Source of the DNA: Swaminathania salitolerans
GTDB lineage: Bacteria > Pseudomonadota > Alphaproteobacteria > Acetobacterales > Acetobacteraceae
Strand: one strand, 5' to 3'
DNA: 64,000 bases
NCBI RefSeq assembly: GCF_025994315.1
Contig: NZ_BAQE01000020.1
Part shown: in pieces, positions 1-8,830 of the stretch
How the letters are laid out: each line of letters starts with the position of its first letter
Numbering within the stretch: position 1 is the stretch's first letter
Program-made: the position numbers and the translations under genes
Notes under the pieces: generated by a model
What the model saw: only the letters and a program-made list of their open reading frames with translations
Database searches by the model: none
What the model was told of the DNA's origin: nothing

Positions 1-1905
1 GATCCCGTCCTGCCTGAGGCGGCCCAGAACCTCCGCCGCCTCTGGACGGATCCCGTCCTCAAGGGTCAGCACTCCCAGAAGCACCGTCCCTCGTGCCACG
101 GCTGCCGACGTCATCGCATGTGCGGCGTCGGGAAACGACGCCATGTCCACACCGCTGGCGGCGAGGAAGGCAGGCGTGCCCAGCCTGCAGATATCCCCTT
201 GCCATTCCGCTTCGACACCGCTGCCTGGAATGGCCCGGAACCCTGTCATCGCCGCCTGCGGATCCTGCTCTTTCTCGCCTTGCCTCTCCCCATGCCTCTT
301 CGCATGCCTTTCTTGCGCGAACGAGCAGATCGCTCGCGCGAGCGGGTGCTCCGAATTATGCTCAAGCGCCGCTGCGACCGCGATCAGATCGTTCTCGCTC
401 GCGCCATTCGTCACGATGACGTCGCGCACTGTCGGCGTGCCGGTCGTCAGGGTTCCCGTCTTGTCGAAGGCGATACGGGTCAGTTTGTGAATCCGTTCGA
501 GTGCCTCGGCGTTCCGGAACAATATTCCCGCATTGGCAGCCCTGCCCGTGCCGACCATCAGCGCCGTCGGGGTCGCAAGGCCCAGCGAACACGGACAGGC
601 GATCACGAGAACCGAAATGCTCGAGACGAGGCTCCAGACCGCATCGCCGGTCACGCCCCAGCCGACGAGAAAGGTCAGGAGCGCGATTGCAATGATGACG
701 GGGACGAAAACCGCCGAGACCCGGTCGGCCAGACGCTGGATCGGGGCCTTCGATCCCTGGGCGCGCGAAACCAGCGCGACGATCCGTGCGAGCGCGGTAT
801 CGCTGCCAAGGGATGTCGCGCGGGCGCGTATCGCACCGGTGGTGTTCATCGTCCCTGCCAGAACCGTATCCCCGGCCTGCCTCAGTACCGGAACCGATTC
901 GCCCGTCATCATGGACTCGTCGATCTCGGTCGATCCGTCGATCACCGTGCCATCGACGGGCACGGTTTCACCCGGCCTTACGAGGAACACGTCCCCGCGC
1001 CGCAACGCGTCCACAGGGCAAGGCACGATCTCCTCACCCTCAACCCGGTTCGCTGACTGGGGCTTGAGGCGCAAAAGGGCTTCGAGCCCTTGAGCCGCAT
1101 GGTGCCTCGCGCGCTCTTCCAGAGCCCGCCCGACGGATACGAGAAAGATCACGAACGCGCTCGCCTCGAAATAGACCGGCAGAGCGAGCCCGAAAGCCAT
1201 GACGATGACGCTGAAGCCATAGGCGATGCTCGTGCCGAGCACGACGAGCACGTTCATATTGGCCGAGCCGGAACGCAGGGCGTGAAAAGCGCTCCGGTAG
1301 AAATAACGCGCCGAATAGAGCTGGACGAAACTGGCGCAAAGGAATTGCAGCCAGACGGGCACGAAATCATGCCTCCCGAACGCCATGAAGACCATGCCGA
1401 CCAGGAATGGAAGACAGAAGAGCGCGGTTATGCCGAGTTCGCGAAACGCGCCGCGTTCCTGCCGGGGAGTGGGCTGCGATGCCTCCTCCTCGACGGGTCG
1501 GGCGCCGAAGCCCGCTTTTGCGATCGCCTCGATCAACCGGTCGTCGTTCATCGTTCCGGCAACGCTCCGGACGATGGCACGCCCGGAGGCGAGGTTGACC
1601 GAGGCCGAAACCCCGGGAATCCGGTTCAGCACCCGTTCCAGCCGCGATGAGCACGATGCACAGCTCATCCCGGTGATCTGGAAGAGACGTTCCTCATAGA
1701 CGATGCCGAACCCCGCCTTCTCGATGAGCGCCTCGATGGCATCGAGATCCGGACCGTCGCCATCGCTTTCGATCAACGCCCTGCGAGAGGAAAAATTGAC
1801 ACTGGCGTGAAGATTGCCCTGACGGTTGAGAAGCTTCTCGAGCCTCGCAGCGCAAGCGGCGCAACTCATTCCGGTGATTTCGAGATCGAGGTTCAGACTG
1901 GCCAT
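1..1905 (-). CDS. copA: Cu(I)-translocating P1B-type ATPase, partial at the left edge
   Basis: Inner-membrane pump that exports Cu(I) from the cytoplasm using ATP. The frame is open from an ATG at 1905 to base 1, giving 635 residues; the C-terminus lies outside the window. Two N-terminal heavy-metal domains carry GMSCAAC (Cys15/Cys18) and GMSCASC (Cys82/Cys85). The transmembrane metal site CPC (437-439), the actuator motif MTGESVP and the phosphorylation motif DKTGTLT (Asp481) are all readable, so this is a copper/silver-type P1B ATPase. Visible sequence stops inside the P domain, before the expected GDGIND motif. An in-frame TGA lies upstream of 1905 with no other ATG between, which fixes the start. 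It follows copZ on the same strand, with a hairpin between them. Cu(I) specificity rests on the CPC motif and neighbours and is inference. Confidence 0.95.
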   Translation of the reverse strand, partial: MASLNLDLEITGMSCAACAARLEKLLNRQGNLHASVNFSSRRALIESDGDGPDLDAIEALIEKAGFGIVYEERLFQITGMSCASCSSRLERVLNRIPGVSASVNLASGRAIVRSVAGTMNDDRLIEAIAKAGFGARPVEEEASQPTPRQERGAFRELGITALFCLPFLVGMVFMAFGRHDFVPVWLQFLCASFVQLYSARYFYRSAFHALRSGSANMNVLVVLGTSIAYGFSVIVMAFGLALPVYFEASAFVIFLVSVGRALEERARHHAAQGLEALLRLKPQSANRVEGEEIVPCPVDALRRGDVFLVRPGETVPVDGTVIDGSTEIDESMMTGESVPVLRQAGDTVLAGTMNTTGAIRARATSLGSDTALARIVALVSRAQGSKAPIQRLADRVSAVFVPVIIAIALLTFLVGWGVTGDAVWSLVSSISVLVIACPCSLGLATPTALMVGTGRAANAGILFRNAEALERIHKLTRIAFDKTGTLTTGTPTVRDVIVTNGASENDLIAVAAALEHNSEHPLARAICSFAQERHAKRHGERQGEKEQDPQAAMTGFRAIPGSGVEAEWQGDICRLGTPAFLAASGVDMASFPDAAHAMTSAAVARGTVLLGVLTLEDGIRPEAAEVLGRLRQDGI

Positions 1906-1985
1906 CGGGGTTCCGGAATCCTGTTCATCGTCTTGCGTCCGGGCGCGGCCATCCGGCGCGCCTGCCTTTATCGGCCCGTATCAGA

Positions 1986-2011
1986 GGCGTTCCGCACGGC
2001 GCCGGAACGCC
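1986..2011. other. Hairpin between copZ and the copper ATPase gene
   Basis: Perfect 8-base inverted repeat GGCGTTCC / GGAACGCC with a 10-base loop, in the 142-base gap between the stop of copZ (2048) and the start of the ATPase (1905). It has no T-run, so it may partly attenuate transcription or stabilise the upstream copZ transcript. Function is inferred from position only. Confidence 0.4.
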
Positions 2012-2047
2012 CACCCGGGACACCAACCTCGGTCGGGAACAGTCGAC

Positions 2048-2263
2048 TCAGCTTCTCCTGACGTCGAAACCCGAATCCTCGATTACGGTCTCGAGCGCCG
2101 AAAGCGGTATGTCAGCTCCTGCTGTCTCCACCGTGACTTCGCCCGTGGCGTGATCGGCCGAGACATGCGTCACGCCCGGGATACCGGAGAGCGCCTTTTC
2201 GAGGCGGCTGGAGCAACCGCCGCAAGACATGCCATCGACTTTGATCTGTACCGGTGTGGCCAT
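2048..2263 (-). CDS. copZ: Copper chaperone CopZ-like (single heavy-metal-associated domain)
   Basis: A 71-residue cytosolic metallochaperone expected to carry Cu(I) to the P-type ATPase. It is a single ferredoxin-like heavy-metal domain with GMSCGGC near residue 11, the usual length for CopZ/Atx1 proteins. The start ATG at 2263 is preceded by AAGGAA. It lies directly upstream of the ATPase gene on the same strand, and the two heavy-metal domains of that ATPase resemble it. The stop is followed by a 142-base gap with a hairpin, so chaperone and pump may be made in different amounts. Transcription starts from the shared intergenic region with the rightward copper genes. Confidence 0.93.
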   Translation of the reverse strand: MATPVQIKVDGMSCGGCSSRLEKALSGIPGVTHVSADHATGEVTVETAGADIPLSALETVIEDSGFDVRRS

Positions 2264-2299
2264 GGTGAAATTCCTTCGTCAGTCAGGATCGGTTCATTG

Positions 2300-2345
2300 T
2301 TAAAGGAGAATGGGGTTATAAGAGAATGGGGCGGCAACATGTTGC
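2300..2345. promoter_or_regulatory. Candidate operator of the divergent copper promoter region: tandem 16-base direct repeat plus palindrome
   Basis: In the 148-base gap between copZ (-) and the rightward copper genes, two head-to-tail 16-base units lie at 2300-2315 and 2316-2331 (TTAAAGGAGAATGGGG and TTATAAGAGAATGGGG, 13 of 16 identical). A perfect 12-base palindrome, GCAACATGTTGC, follows at 2334-2345. The arrangement fits a regulator acting on both promoters. I could not find a clear CueR-type or CopY-type box, so the regulator is unknown, and none is encoded in the window. Confidence 0.45.
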
Positions 2346-2411
2346 ATTCAATGTCGGGTTTCGACAGTATGAACGCCTCCGACTGAAATCCCTCCTCCCG
2401 AACCGAGGTCG

Positions 2412-2987
2412 ATGCGCCCGAACCGCCTCCTTTCGATCGTGCTTCTCTCGCTGCTTTCGCTGGCGGGCTTCTTGCACGCATTGCCGGTCCATGCCGCTTT
2501 CGCGACTGCAAGCATGAAGCATTGTGCGATGCACGATATGGGCAGGACAAATCCGGCGGCGGAAAAAGGCGCGGCATTCCGGCAAGACAGTGCGCACAGG
2601 ACTGAGCACAGCACTGGGCACAGGACTGGGCAAAGGACTGGGCGTGGAACGGAGCGGGTCGCATCGATATCGCCCCGGGACCGGTCGGGCCTGCCCGCAC
2701 TGCGCTTCGCGTCTTCCCCCAGACTGGACAGGGAGGCTTCCTCCGCCCCGGGCTGCCCGGACGCCGAGGAAAAGAGCGCGCCCTCCCATACGCCATGCCA
2801 TGCTTGCGTGATGGATGCGGCCTGCATGCCCGGATTTGTCGCCGTTCTCGAACGGACCGGCCTTCATGGCAGGAAGATCGCCACGCATTCTTTCCATCCG
2901 GCTCCGGTGCTCCATCTTGCGGAAAGCCGCAGAGCGCCCGATCTGCGCCCCCCCAGAGAGACCCTGTCAGACATACACGCCATCTGA
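2412..2987 (+). CDS. Secreted Cys/His/Met-rich protein of the copper operon (CopL/DUF2946-like)
   Basis: A 191-residue protein with an N-terminal signal peptide (hydrophobic residues 6-22, Ala-rich cleavage region near 28), so probably periplasmic. It has possible metal ligands (MKHCAMHDM near residue 35; HTPCHACVMDAACM near 130) and a C-terminal RAPDLRPPRE segment typical of small copper-operon proteins in the CopL/DUF2946 group. The middle carries a degenerate 12-base tandem repeat (2595-2654) that gives a low-complexity Arg/Thr/His/Gly stretch. It is the first gene rightwards, 79 bases before the multicopper oxidase, so a copper-binding or regulatory role is plausible. Family assignment rests on context and composition rather than a strong domain match. 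Confidence 0.65.
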   Translation: MRPNRLLSIVLLSLLSLAGFLHALPVHAAFATASMKHCAMHDMGRTNPAAEKGAAFRQDSAHRTEHSTGHRTGQRTGRGTERVASISPRDRSGLPALRFASSPRLDREASSAPGCPDAEEKSAPSHTPCHACVMDAACMPGFVAVLERTGLHGRKIATHSFHPAPVLHLAESRRAPDLRPPRETLSDIHAI

Positions 2988-3066
2988 CACCGACGACCGC
3001 AGAACCCGGCTCGAAGCACGACTCAAAGCACGGCGCGGTCGCCATCTCTTTCTCAGGGTTATTCCA

Positions 3067-4947
3067 ATGCTGCATCTTCCAGCACGCCGCGCCGCATCGA
3101 CGCGTCGGCGCTTCGTCACCGGGCTGGCCGGGCTTGGCGCCTCGGCACTCCTCCCGGACGCATTTCACGGGAACGCGGGCGCCCTCATTCCGGCAGCCGG
3201 GGCGGAAACGCGCGCCGCCTCCCCCTATGCCATCCCCGAACGGTCAGCCGCGCATTACGATCTCACCATCGATACACGCCCCTGGACGGTCGGATCGCGC
3301 ACCGGCCAGGCATTCACGGTCAATGGCTGCGCGCCCGCCCCGACGCTGCGCTGGCGTGAAGGCGACGACATGGTCATCACCGTCCATAACCGTCTTCACG
3401 AACCGAGTTCGATCCACTGGCACGGCCTCCGGCTGCCCGCCAATATGGATGGCGTGCCGGGACTGAGCTATGCGGGCATTCCCGCGCGCGGCAGCTTTAC
3501 CTATCGTTTTCCCGTACGGCAGTCGGGCACCTACTGGTATCACAGCCACTCGGCCATGCAGGAGGCCCAGGGTCTGGCAGGCGCCCTGGTCATCGACCCG
3601 GCAAGACCCGATCCCGATCCCTGCGAGCGCGACTACGTCATGGTGCTCTCCGACTGGAGCGATGTGGACCCGCATGACATCGTCAGCAATCTCAAGCAGC
3701 AGGACGACTATTACAATTTCAGGCAGCGCAGCGTCGTATCGCTTTTTCACGAGGCCCGCTCCCACGGCCTGCACGATGCGCTTGCGTCGCGCCTGAGATG
3801 GTCGCGCATGCGGATGTCTGCCACGGATATCTCCGATGTCAGCGGCGTGATCTACAGCTATCTCATCAACGGGCAGACTCCGGACGGGAACTGGACCGGT
3901 CTCTTCGACCGCGGCGACCGCATAAGACTGCGTGTGATCAACGCTTCGGCCATGACGCTCTTCGATTTCCGTATTCCCGGACTGCGCTTCTCGATCGTTT
4001 CGGCCGACGGGAACGAGGTCGAACCCGTTCCCGTCGATGAGTTCCGGATCGCCCCCGCCGAGACCTACGATCTGATTGTCTCACCGACCGAACTGCGGGC
4101 CTACACGATCTTCATCCAGTCGGAAGACCGGACGGGTCACGCCAGGGGGACGCTTGCTCCGCGTCCGGGCATGACCGCGCCCGTGCCACCCATGGATCCC
4201 CGTCCGGTACGCAGCATGATCGATATGGGTATGGGCATGAATATGGGGCGTGGCGACAAGGCCGCGCCGCAACACGCGGCCCATCGCGGTCATACCGGTA
4301 TGGCGAACATGGCCGGCATGGCTGACATGGCCGGTATGGCGGATATGGCAGGCATGGCCGGAATGCATGGAGCCGATGACGGGGCGCCCCCCGTGGAAGG
4401 ACGTGTGAAGCCCGTCCCCGCGCCGGTGGTGGTCGACCCCGGTCCGCCTCCGCGCAATGTGGAAAACCAGAATATCGCCCGGCATCCGATCGACCGTCTC
4501 GACGACCCCGGCGACGGACTCGAGCATAACGGCCGCCGCGTCCTGACCTACGCCATGCTGCGCGCGCTCAAACCGGGGCCGGATCGCCGTCCGCCGAGCC
4601 GGGAGATCGTTCTGCATCTCACCGGCAACATGATGCGCTACATATGGGGCTTCAACGGGAAGAAATTCTCGGAGGCACCAGCCGTCAGGCTGCGTCTTAA
4701 CGAACGCGTCCGGATCACGCTCATCAACGACACCATGATGGAGCATCCCATTCATCTCCATGGTTTCTGGAGCGAACTGGAAAACGGTCAGGGCGATCTC
4801 CGGCCGAACAAGCATACGGTTCTGTCGCAGCCCGGATCGCGCCTCAGCTATCTGGTCACCGCAGACACACCGGGCATGTGGGCGATGCATTGTCACCTCA
4901 TCTATCACATGCATCTGGGCATGTTCCGGACCGTGGTGGTGTCATGA
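3067..4947 (+). CDS. copA: Periplasmic multicopper oxidase CopA (copper resistance)
   Basis: A 626-residue multicopper oxidase of the CopA/PcoA family that oxidises or sequesters copper in the periplasm. The ATG at 3067 puts a twin-arginine signal (STRRRFVTG) at the N-terminus, so I prefer it to in-frame starts further upstream. The four copper-ligand motifs are visible: IHWHG, WYHSHS, HPIHLHG and MHCHLIYHMHLGM. Between the second and third cupredoxin domains lies a Met/Gly/His-rich segment (about residues 385-430) with MAGMADMAGM repeats, typical of the family and thought to bind extra copper. The stop overlaps the copB start as ATGA, implying translational coupling. The symbol copA is also used for the unrelated ATPase at the left edge. 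Confidence 0.95.
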   Translation: MLHLPARRAASTRRRFVTGLAGLGASALLPDAFHGNAGALIPAAGAETRAASPYAIPERSAAHYDLTIDTRPWTVGSRTGQAFTVNGCAPAPTLRWREGDDMVITVHNRLHEPSSIHWHGLRLPANMDGVPGLSYAGIPARGSFTYRFPVRQSGTYWYHSHSAMQEAQGLAGALVIDPARPDPDPCERDYVMVLSDWSDVDPHDIVSNLKQQDDYYNFRQRSVVSLFHEARSHGLHDALASRLRWSRMRMSATDISDVSGVIYSYLINGQTPDGNWTGLFDRGDRIRLRVINASAMTLFDFRIPGLRFSIVSADGNEVEPVPVDEFRIAPAETYDLIVSPTELRAYTIFIQSEDRTGHARGTLAPRPGMTAPVPPMDPRPVRSMIDMGMGMNMGRGDKAAPQHAAHRGHTGMANMAGMADMAGMADMAGMAGMHGADDGAPPVEGRVKPVPAPVVVDPGPPPRNVENQNIARHPIDRLDDPGDGLEHNGRRVLTYAMLRALKPGPDRRPPSREIVLHLTGNMMRYIWGFNGKKFSEAPAVRLRLNERVRITLINDTMMEHPIHLHGFWSELENGQGDLRPNKHTVLSQPGSRLSYLVTADTPGMWAMHCHLIYHMHLGMFRTVVVS

Positions 4948-5789
4948 GCGCGCGCTTTCTCTCCCGGGCGGCACTCCTGCGCGCGCTCCTCGCCCTTTCC
5001 CCTGCACTTGGCGAGATGGTCGCCCTGTCGCCCGTCTCCGCTGCGCCACGCACGGTCGCACTGCCGTCAGGGACCGCAAGCCCGGCAACCGGGAATCCCG
5101 CGAGCATGAAGAACGACGATGGGCCGACCTATATAGACGGCGTGAAGCCCGTCATGGATCAGGGCATCTGGGTGCATGGCCTGCTCAACCAGTTCGAGGG
5201 GCGACTGGACGGAGCGAACTCCAGCTTTCGCTGGGACGGTGAGGCCTGGGCCGGGGGCGACTATAACCGCCTCTGGCTGCGTTCCGAGGGAACGATCACC
5301 AAGGGCCGGATGGATGACGGGGATCAGGAACTCCTCTACAGCCGCTCGATCTCAACCTATTTCGACGTCCAGTCGGGTATCCGGGTCGATCTCGACAGCG
5401 GCCCCACCCGGACATGGGCCGCTTTCGGACTCCAGGGGCTCGCCCTCTATCAGTTCGAGTTCCAGGCGACCGGCTATGTGAGCGATCGCGGTCGCTTCGC
5501 CAGCCGCTTCGAGGGGTCGTACGATATCCTGATCACGAATCGGCTGATTCTCCAGCCGCAGGTGGAACTGAATCTCTATTCGAAAGCGGACAAGCCCCGA
5601 GGCAGTGGCGCGGGTCTCTCCGACATCGATACCGGTTTGCGCCTCCGCTATGAGATCTGGCGCAAATTCGCGCCTTACATTGCTGTCACCTATGACGGGT
5701 ATTTAGAGCAGGCGCGACATTTCGCACGCGAACGCGGCGACACCGCCGGAGCACTCCGGCTCACATTCGGTATCAGAAGCTGGTTCTGA
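4944..5789 (+). CDS. copB: Copper resistance protein CopB (outer-membrane beta-barrel)
   Basis: A 281-residue CopB/PcoB-family protein. It has an N-terminal signal sequence (residues 1-35, ending SAA), then the family segments WVHGLLNQFEGR, WDGEAWAGGDYNRLWLR and a C-terminal region of alternating residues ending in Phe (IRSWF), as expected of an outer-membrane barrel. The Met-rich N-terminal extension of some CopB proteins is missing here. The start is the ATG that overlaps the copA stop. CopA and CopB normally act together on periplasmic copper; here they form the end of the rightward copper operon. Confidence 0.92.
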   Translation: MSARFLSRAALLRALLALSPALGEMVALSPVSAAPRTVALPSGTASPATGNPASMKNDDGPTYIDGVKPVMDQGIWVHGLLNQFEGRLDGANSSFRWDGEAWAGGDYNRLWLRSEGTITKGRMDDGDQELLYSRSISTYFDVQSGIRVDLDSGPTRTWAAFGLQGLALYQFEFQATGYVSDRGRFASRFEGSYDILITNRLILQPQVELNLYSKADKPRGSGAGLSDIDTGLRLRYEIWRKFAPYIAVTYDGYLEQARHFARERGDTAGALRLTFGIRSWF

Positions 5790-5851
5790 GGCTTCCGGCG
5801 CCGGACAGGGGAAAGGAAGAGGGCTGATCGCTCCAGCGGTCATCCCTCTTC

Positions 5852-5869
5852 GGCGTCACATGCGACGCC
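5852..5869 (+). terminator. Weak candidate terminator after copB
   Basis: A 6-base stem, GGCGTC / GACGCC, with a 6-base loop, followed by only a few T residues, 63 bases after the copB stop. Position fits the end of the copper operon, but the stem is short. Confidence 0.3.
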
Positions 5870-5946
5870 TTTGCAGAAAATTAACATTACCCACGATGTG
5901 TTGACTATTATCGCTATTTTAACCAGTTTCCATCTCAAATCATGAG

Positions 5947-5964
5947 TGTTGCATCGATACAACA
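5947..5964. promoter_or_regulatory. Near-perfect 18-base palindrome upstream of the OprB-type porin
   Basis: TGTTGCATCGATACAACA is symmetric except for the C/A pair around its ATCGAT centre. It lies about 140 bases before the porin start, downstream of an AT-rich stretch containing TTGACT (5900-5905). Size and symmetry resemble LacI- or GntR-family operators, which would suit carbohydrate control of an OprB porin. No regulator gene is adjacent. The rest of the 5790-6096 gap shows nothing else clear. Confidence 0.4.
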
Positions 5965-6096
5965 GGCCTTACGCCCATATTGTGGGACCGCCAGATTGAA
6001 GCCCAAGGCGCTTGTCATACTCCGAAATAACTTTAGGGAAGCGTCAAATGACGCCGTTCGACCGGCGTCAAGTCCGATCCGTGAGCAAGAGTGACC

Positions 6097-7680
6097 ATGA
6101 CCGCCTCGACGATGAAGAAGACGAGTTTCCTCTGGATGGCCGGCACCGTCCTCGGGAGCCTTTTCATCGGACATCAGGCGTTCGCTCAGAGTCAGGATCG
6201 GGGGCAGAATACGGGGGAAACGACCCAGGTCTCCGCCAATCTCGATCCGACGGAAAAGGTGATGTCGGGGCAGAGCCAGGGCGGAAAGAACGCCGACAAC
6301 CCGCCCAATCTGTACGGCAGTCCCTATGATCGTTCGCAGAAGACGCTGGGAACCGTCCGTCATCCTTTCGTTCCCGTGCCGGGAAATGAATCCCTCTTCC
6401 CCGAGAGCTTCAATGCCTGGCTGAAGCAGCCGACAATGACCGGGGACTGGGGTGGGCTGCGCACCCGTCTGCAGAACATGGGTATCGTCCCGCAAGGACA
6501 TTATCTGCAGGATACGGCAGGCAACCCGACGGGCGGGCGGGCCCAGACGACACGCTATGCCCATGAGGTGGCACTTGGCGCGGATGTGAACTTCGCCCAG
6601 CTGACAGGCCGGAATTTTGGCATGTTCCACATCCTGCTCACCGAACGAACCGGCGCCGGTATCGGACAGCAGCTCCCGGCCCTGAACAGCCCGCAGGAGA
6701 TCTTCGGATCGGGCGAGACGATCCGTTTCACGCGGCTCTCATGGGAGATGCAGTGGAACCGCTATGTCGATACCGAGATCGGCTGGATCAATACCGAAAA
6801 CGACTTCGCCCAGTCCACGATGCACTGGGGCATGAACCTCTATTGCCAGTTCGAATCCAACGCGATCTGCGGCATGCCCCAGGCGCTCGCAAGCAACTCC
6901 GGCTACGGCTACTACCCCACAGCCCATCCGGGCGCCTTCGTGAAGCTCTTCCCCTTCGGCGATGAGCGCATGCTGGTATCCGCCGGCATCTACAACGTCG
7001 ACCCCACGATTTCCAACACCGGCTATGCCTGGAAAATGTGGCTGCACAATTCGACGGGTGCCTATCTGCCCTTCCAGATCGGATGGCATTTCGGTGGTAC
7101 CGACACGAAGGGCCGTCTCCCCACGAATATCAAGTTCGGTGGCTACTGGGATACGTCGGAAGTCAAGAACGTCTATTCCCAGCTCGCAGGCTTCGAACCG
7201 AGCGGGGTCAATCTCGGCAATCTGCCCGTCGACAAGGTGCGCGGCCGGTACGGCGGGTGGTTCGAAGGCGATCAGATGCTCCAGCGCGATGCGTCCGACC
7301 CGAACCGCTCCACGGTTGCATTCCTCTCCTTCACCTGGGGTGACCCCCGCACGGCGATCGCACCATACTACATCACCTGGGGTATCGTCAGGAAAGGCAC
7401 GTTCTGGAACCGGCCCAACGACACCATCAGCATTGGCGGCAAGTTCAATTTCGTGAACCCGAAACTCGGGAGCTATGTCGGCCAGCTTCAGGAGATCCAG
7501 GGCGGAAACAGCGGTCTGCTCAAACCGAGTGGCGAACATGCCGGCGAAATCAACTATGGATGGCGTCCTGCGCCCTGGCTGACGGTACGACCCGGTCTTC
7601 AGTATATCTGGCATCCCGGGGGGACGAACCGCTACAAGAACGCATTGCTGATCGATTTCGAGACGGGTGTCAGCTTCTGA
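6097..7680 (+). CDS. oprB: Carbohydrate-selective porin, OprB family
   Basis: A 527-residue outer-membrane porin of the OprB family, which lets sugars cross the outer membrane. It has a signal peptide (KKTSFLW through AFAQS), a disordered N-terminal stretch, then the OprB-type opening WLKQPTMTGDWGGLRTRL and repeated barrel strands to a terminal Phe (ETGVSF). In-frame starts are GTG 6091, ATG 6097 and ATG 6112; I chose 6097 because AAGAG lies just upstream. It is a single gene between the copper operon and pstS. Sugar specificity cannot be read from the sequence. It is transcribed away from copB and may respond to the palindrome at 5947-5964. Confidence 0.9.
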   Translation: MTASTMKKTSFLWMAGTVLGSLFIGHQAFAQSQDRGQNTGETTQVSANLDPTEKVMSGQSQGGKNADNPPNLYGSPYDRSQKTLGTVRHPFVPVPGNESLFPESFNAWLKQPTMTGDWGGLRTRLQNMGIVPQGHYLQDTAGNPTGGRAQTTRYAHEVALGADVNFAQLTGRNFGMFHILLTERTGAGIGQQLPALNSPQEIFGSGETIRFTRLSWEMQWNRYVDTEIGWINTENDFAQSTMHWGMNLYCQFESNAICGMPQALASNSGYGYYPTAHPGAFVKLFPFGDERMLVSAGIYNVDPTISNTGYAWKMWLHNSTGAYLPFQIGWHFGGTDTKGRLPTNIKFGGYWDTSEVKNVYSQLAGFEPSGVNLGNLPVDKVRGRYGGWFEGDQMLQRDASDPNRSTVAFLSFTWGDPRTAIAPYYITWGIVRKGTFWNRPNDTISIGGKFNFVNPKLGSYVGQLQEIQGGNSGLLKPSGEHAGEINYGWRPAPWLTVRPGLQYIWHPGGTNRYKNALLIDFETGVSF

Positions 7681-7723
7681 AGGCACCCCCGAGACGATGG
7701 ATCCGGGATGCGAGGGCTTCGCT

Positions 7724-7741
7724 CTTTCATAAAACTATCAT
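7724..7741 (+). promoter_or_regulatory. Pho box upstream of pstS
   Basis: CTTTCATAAAACTATCAT matches the PhoB consensus (CTGTCATAAAACTGTCAT-like; two 7-base repeats 11 bases apart) at 16 of 18 positions. It lies 72 bases before the pstS ATG, with an AT-rich candidate -10 (TTATAT) just downstream. This predicts induction by phosphate limitation through PhoBR. Confidence 0.75.
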
Positions 7742-7813
7742 CTTATATTTGTATCTTCCTGTTGCTGGCGCCGATAGAACGACCCGGTCACTCAGTCCGA
7801 TCGAGGTCACAAG

Positions 7814-8821
7814 ATGCAGTTTTCCCGAATGCTCGGCGCCGTTTCGCTTTCTCTCGCGCTGACCTGCGGCGTCGCCAGCGCCGCCACCATCACCGGGGCC
7901 GGATCGAGCTTCGCTGCCCCGATCTACGGGGTCTGGGGAAATTCCGCCCAGAAGGCCATCGGCATATCCGTCAATTATCAGAGCGTCGGTTCGGGCGCCG
8001 GGCAGAACCAGGCGATTGCCCGCACCGTCGATTTCGGCGCGTCGGACAAGCCCATGGAGGCATCCAAACTCGCCACCAACAAGCTGTACCAGTTTCCGAC
8101 CGCCATGGGTGGTATCGTCGTGATCGTCAATGTCCCCGGGATACCGGCCGGCATGCTGAAGCTCGACGGGCCGACGATTGCCGGTCTGTATGATGGATCG
8201 ATCGCAACCTGGGACGATGCGCGCATCAAGGCACTCAATCCCGGCCTGAAGCTGCCGGATGCCGATGTCGCACCGATCCACCGCGCGGATGCCTCGGGCA
8301 CGAGCTTCGTCTTCACCTCATATCTTTCGAAGGTGGCACCGAGCTGGAAACAGAAATTCGGCGCGGGAACGTCGATCGCCTGGGCGGGCGGTGCAGGCGC
8401 ACGCGGCAATGACGGCGTCGCAGCCGGCGTCAAGGAATCCGAAGGCGGGATCGGCTATGTCGAATACGCCTATGCGAGCCGCAACCATCTGAACATGGCG
8501 CAGCTGCGCGATCACGATGGCGCTTTCATCCAGCCGAATGCAGCGTCCTTCGCCGCTTCGGCGTCCCATGCCGACTGGGCGCATGCCGATCACTATGCCG
8601 TCGATCTTCTCGACACCCCCGGCGCCAACGCATGGCCCATCATGAGCGCGACCTTCGTCCTCGTGCCGACCAACCCGCAGGATGCCTCCCAGGGCAAGGC
8701 GGTCGAAAGCTTCTTCGAGTATTCGCTCAGGAACGGCGATGCAGAAGCCAGAAAGCTCGACTATGTGCCGCTTCCCCAGTCCGTCAAGGACGACGTCACC
8801 AAGAACTGGCCCAAAAACTGA
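7814..8821 (+). CDS. pstS: Phosphate ABC transporter substrate-binding protein PstS
   Basis: A 335-residue periplasmic phosphate-binding protein. It has a Sec signal peptide (cleavage after GVASAA), the PstS opening ITGAGSSFAAPIY, a phosphate-loop region RADASGTSFVF near residue 158 and the C-terminal segment VKDDVTKNW. Length is normal for the family. A Pho box precedes it. No pstC, pstA, pstB or phoU lies beside it, so it is an orphan binding protein that must work with a Pst permease encoded elsewhere or serve as extra phosphate-scavenging capacity. A perfect palindrome ends the transcript. Confidence 0.95.
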   Translation: MQFSRMLGAVSLSLALTCGVASAATITGAGSSFAAPIYGVWGNSAQKAIGISVNYQSVGSGAGQNQAIARTVDFGASDKPMEASKLATNKLYQFPTAMGGIVVIVNVPGIPAGMLKLDGPTIAGLYDGSIATWDDARIKALNPGLKLPDADVAPIHRADASGTSFVFTSYLSKVAPSWKQKFGAGTSIAWAGGAGARGNDGVAAGVKESEGGIGYVEYAYASRNHLNMAQLRDHDGAFIQPNAASFAASASHADWAHADHYAVDLLDTPGANAWPIMSATFVLVPTNPQDASQGKAVESFFEYSLRNGDAEARKLDYVPLPQSVKDDVTKNWPKN

Positions 8822-8830
8822 GAGCGTTCC

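Noticed and set aside
2264..2411. CueR-type operator in the copper promoter
   Set aside because: No inverted repeat of the CueR form with the expected promoter spacing was found.
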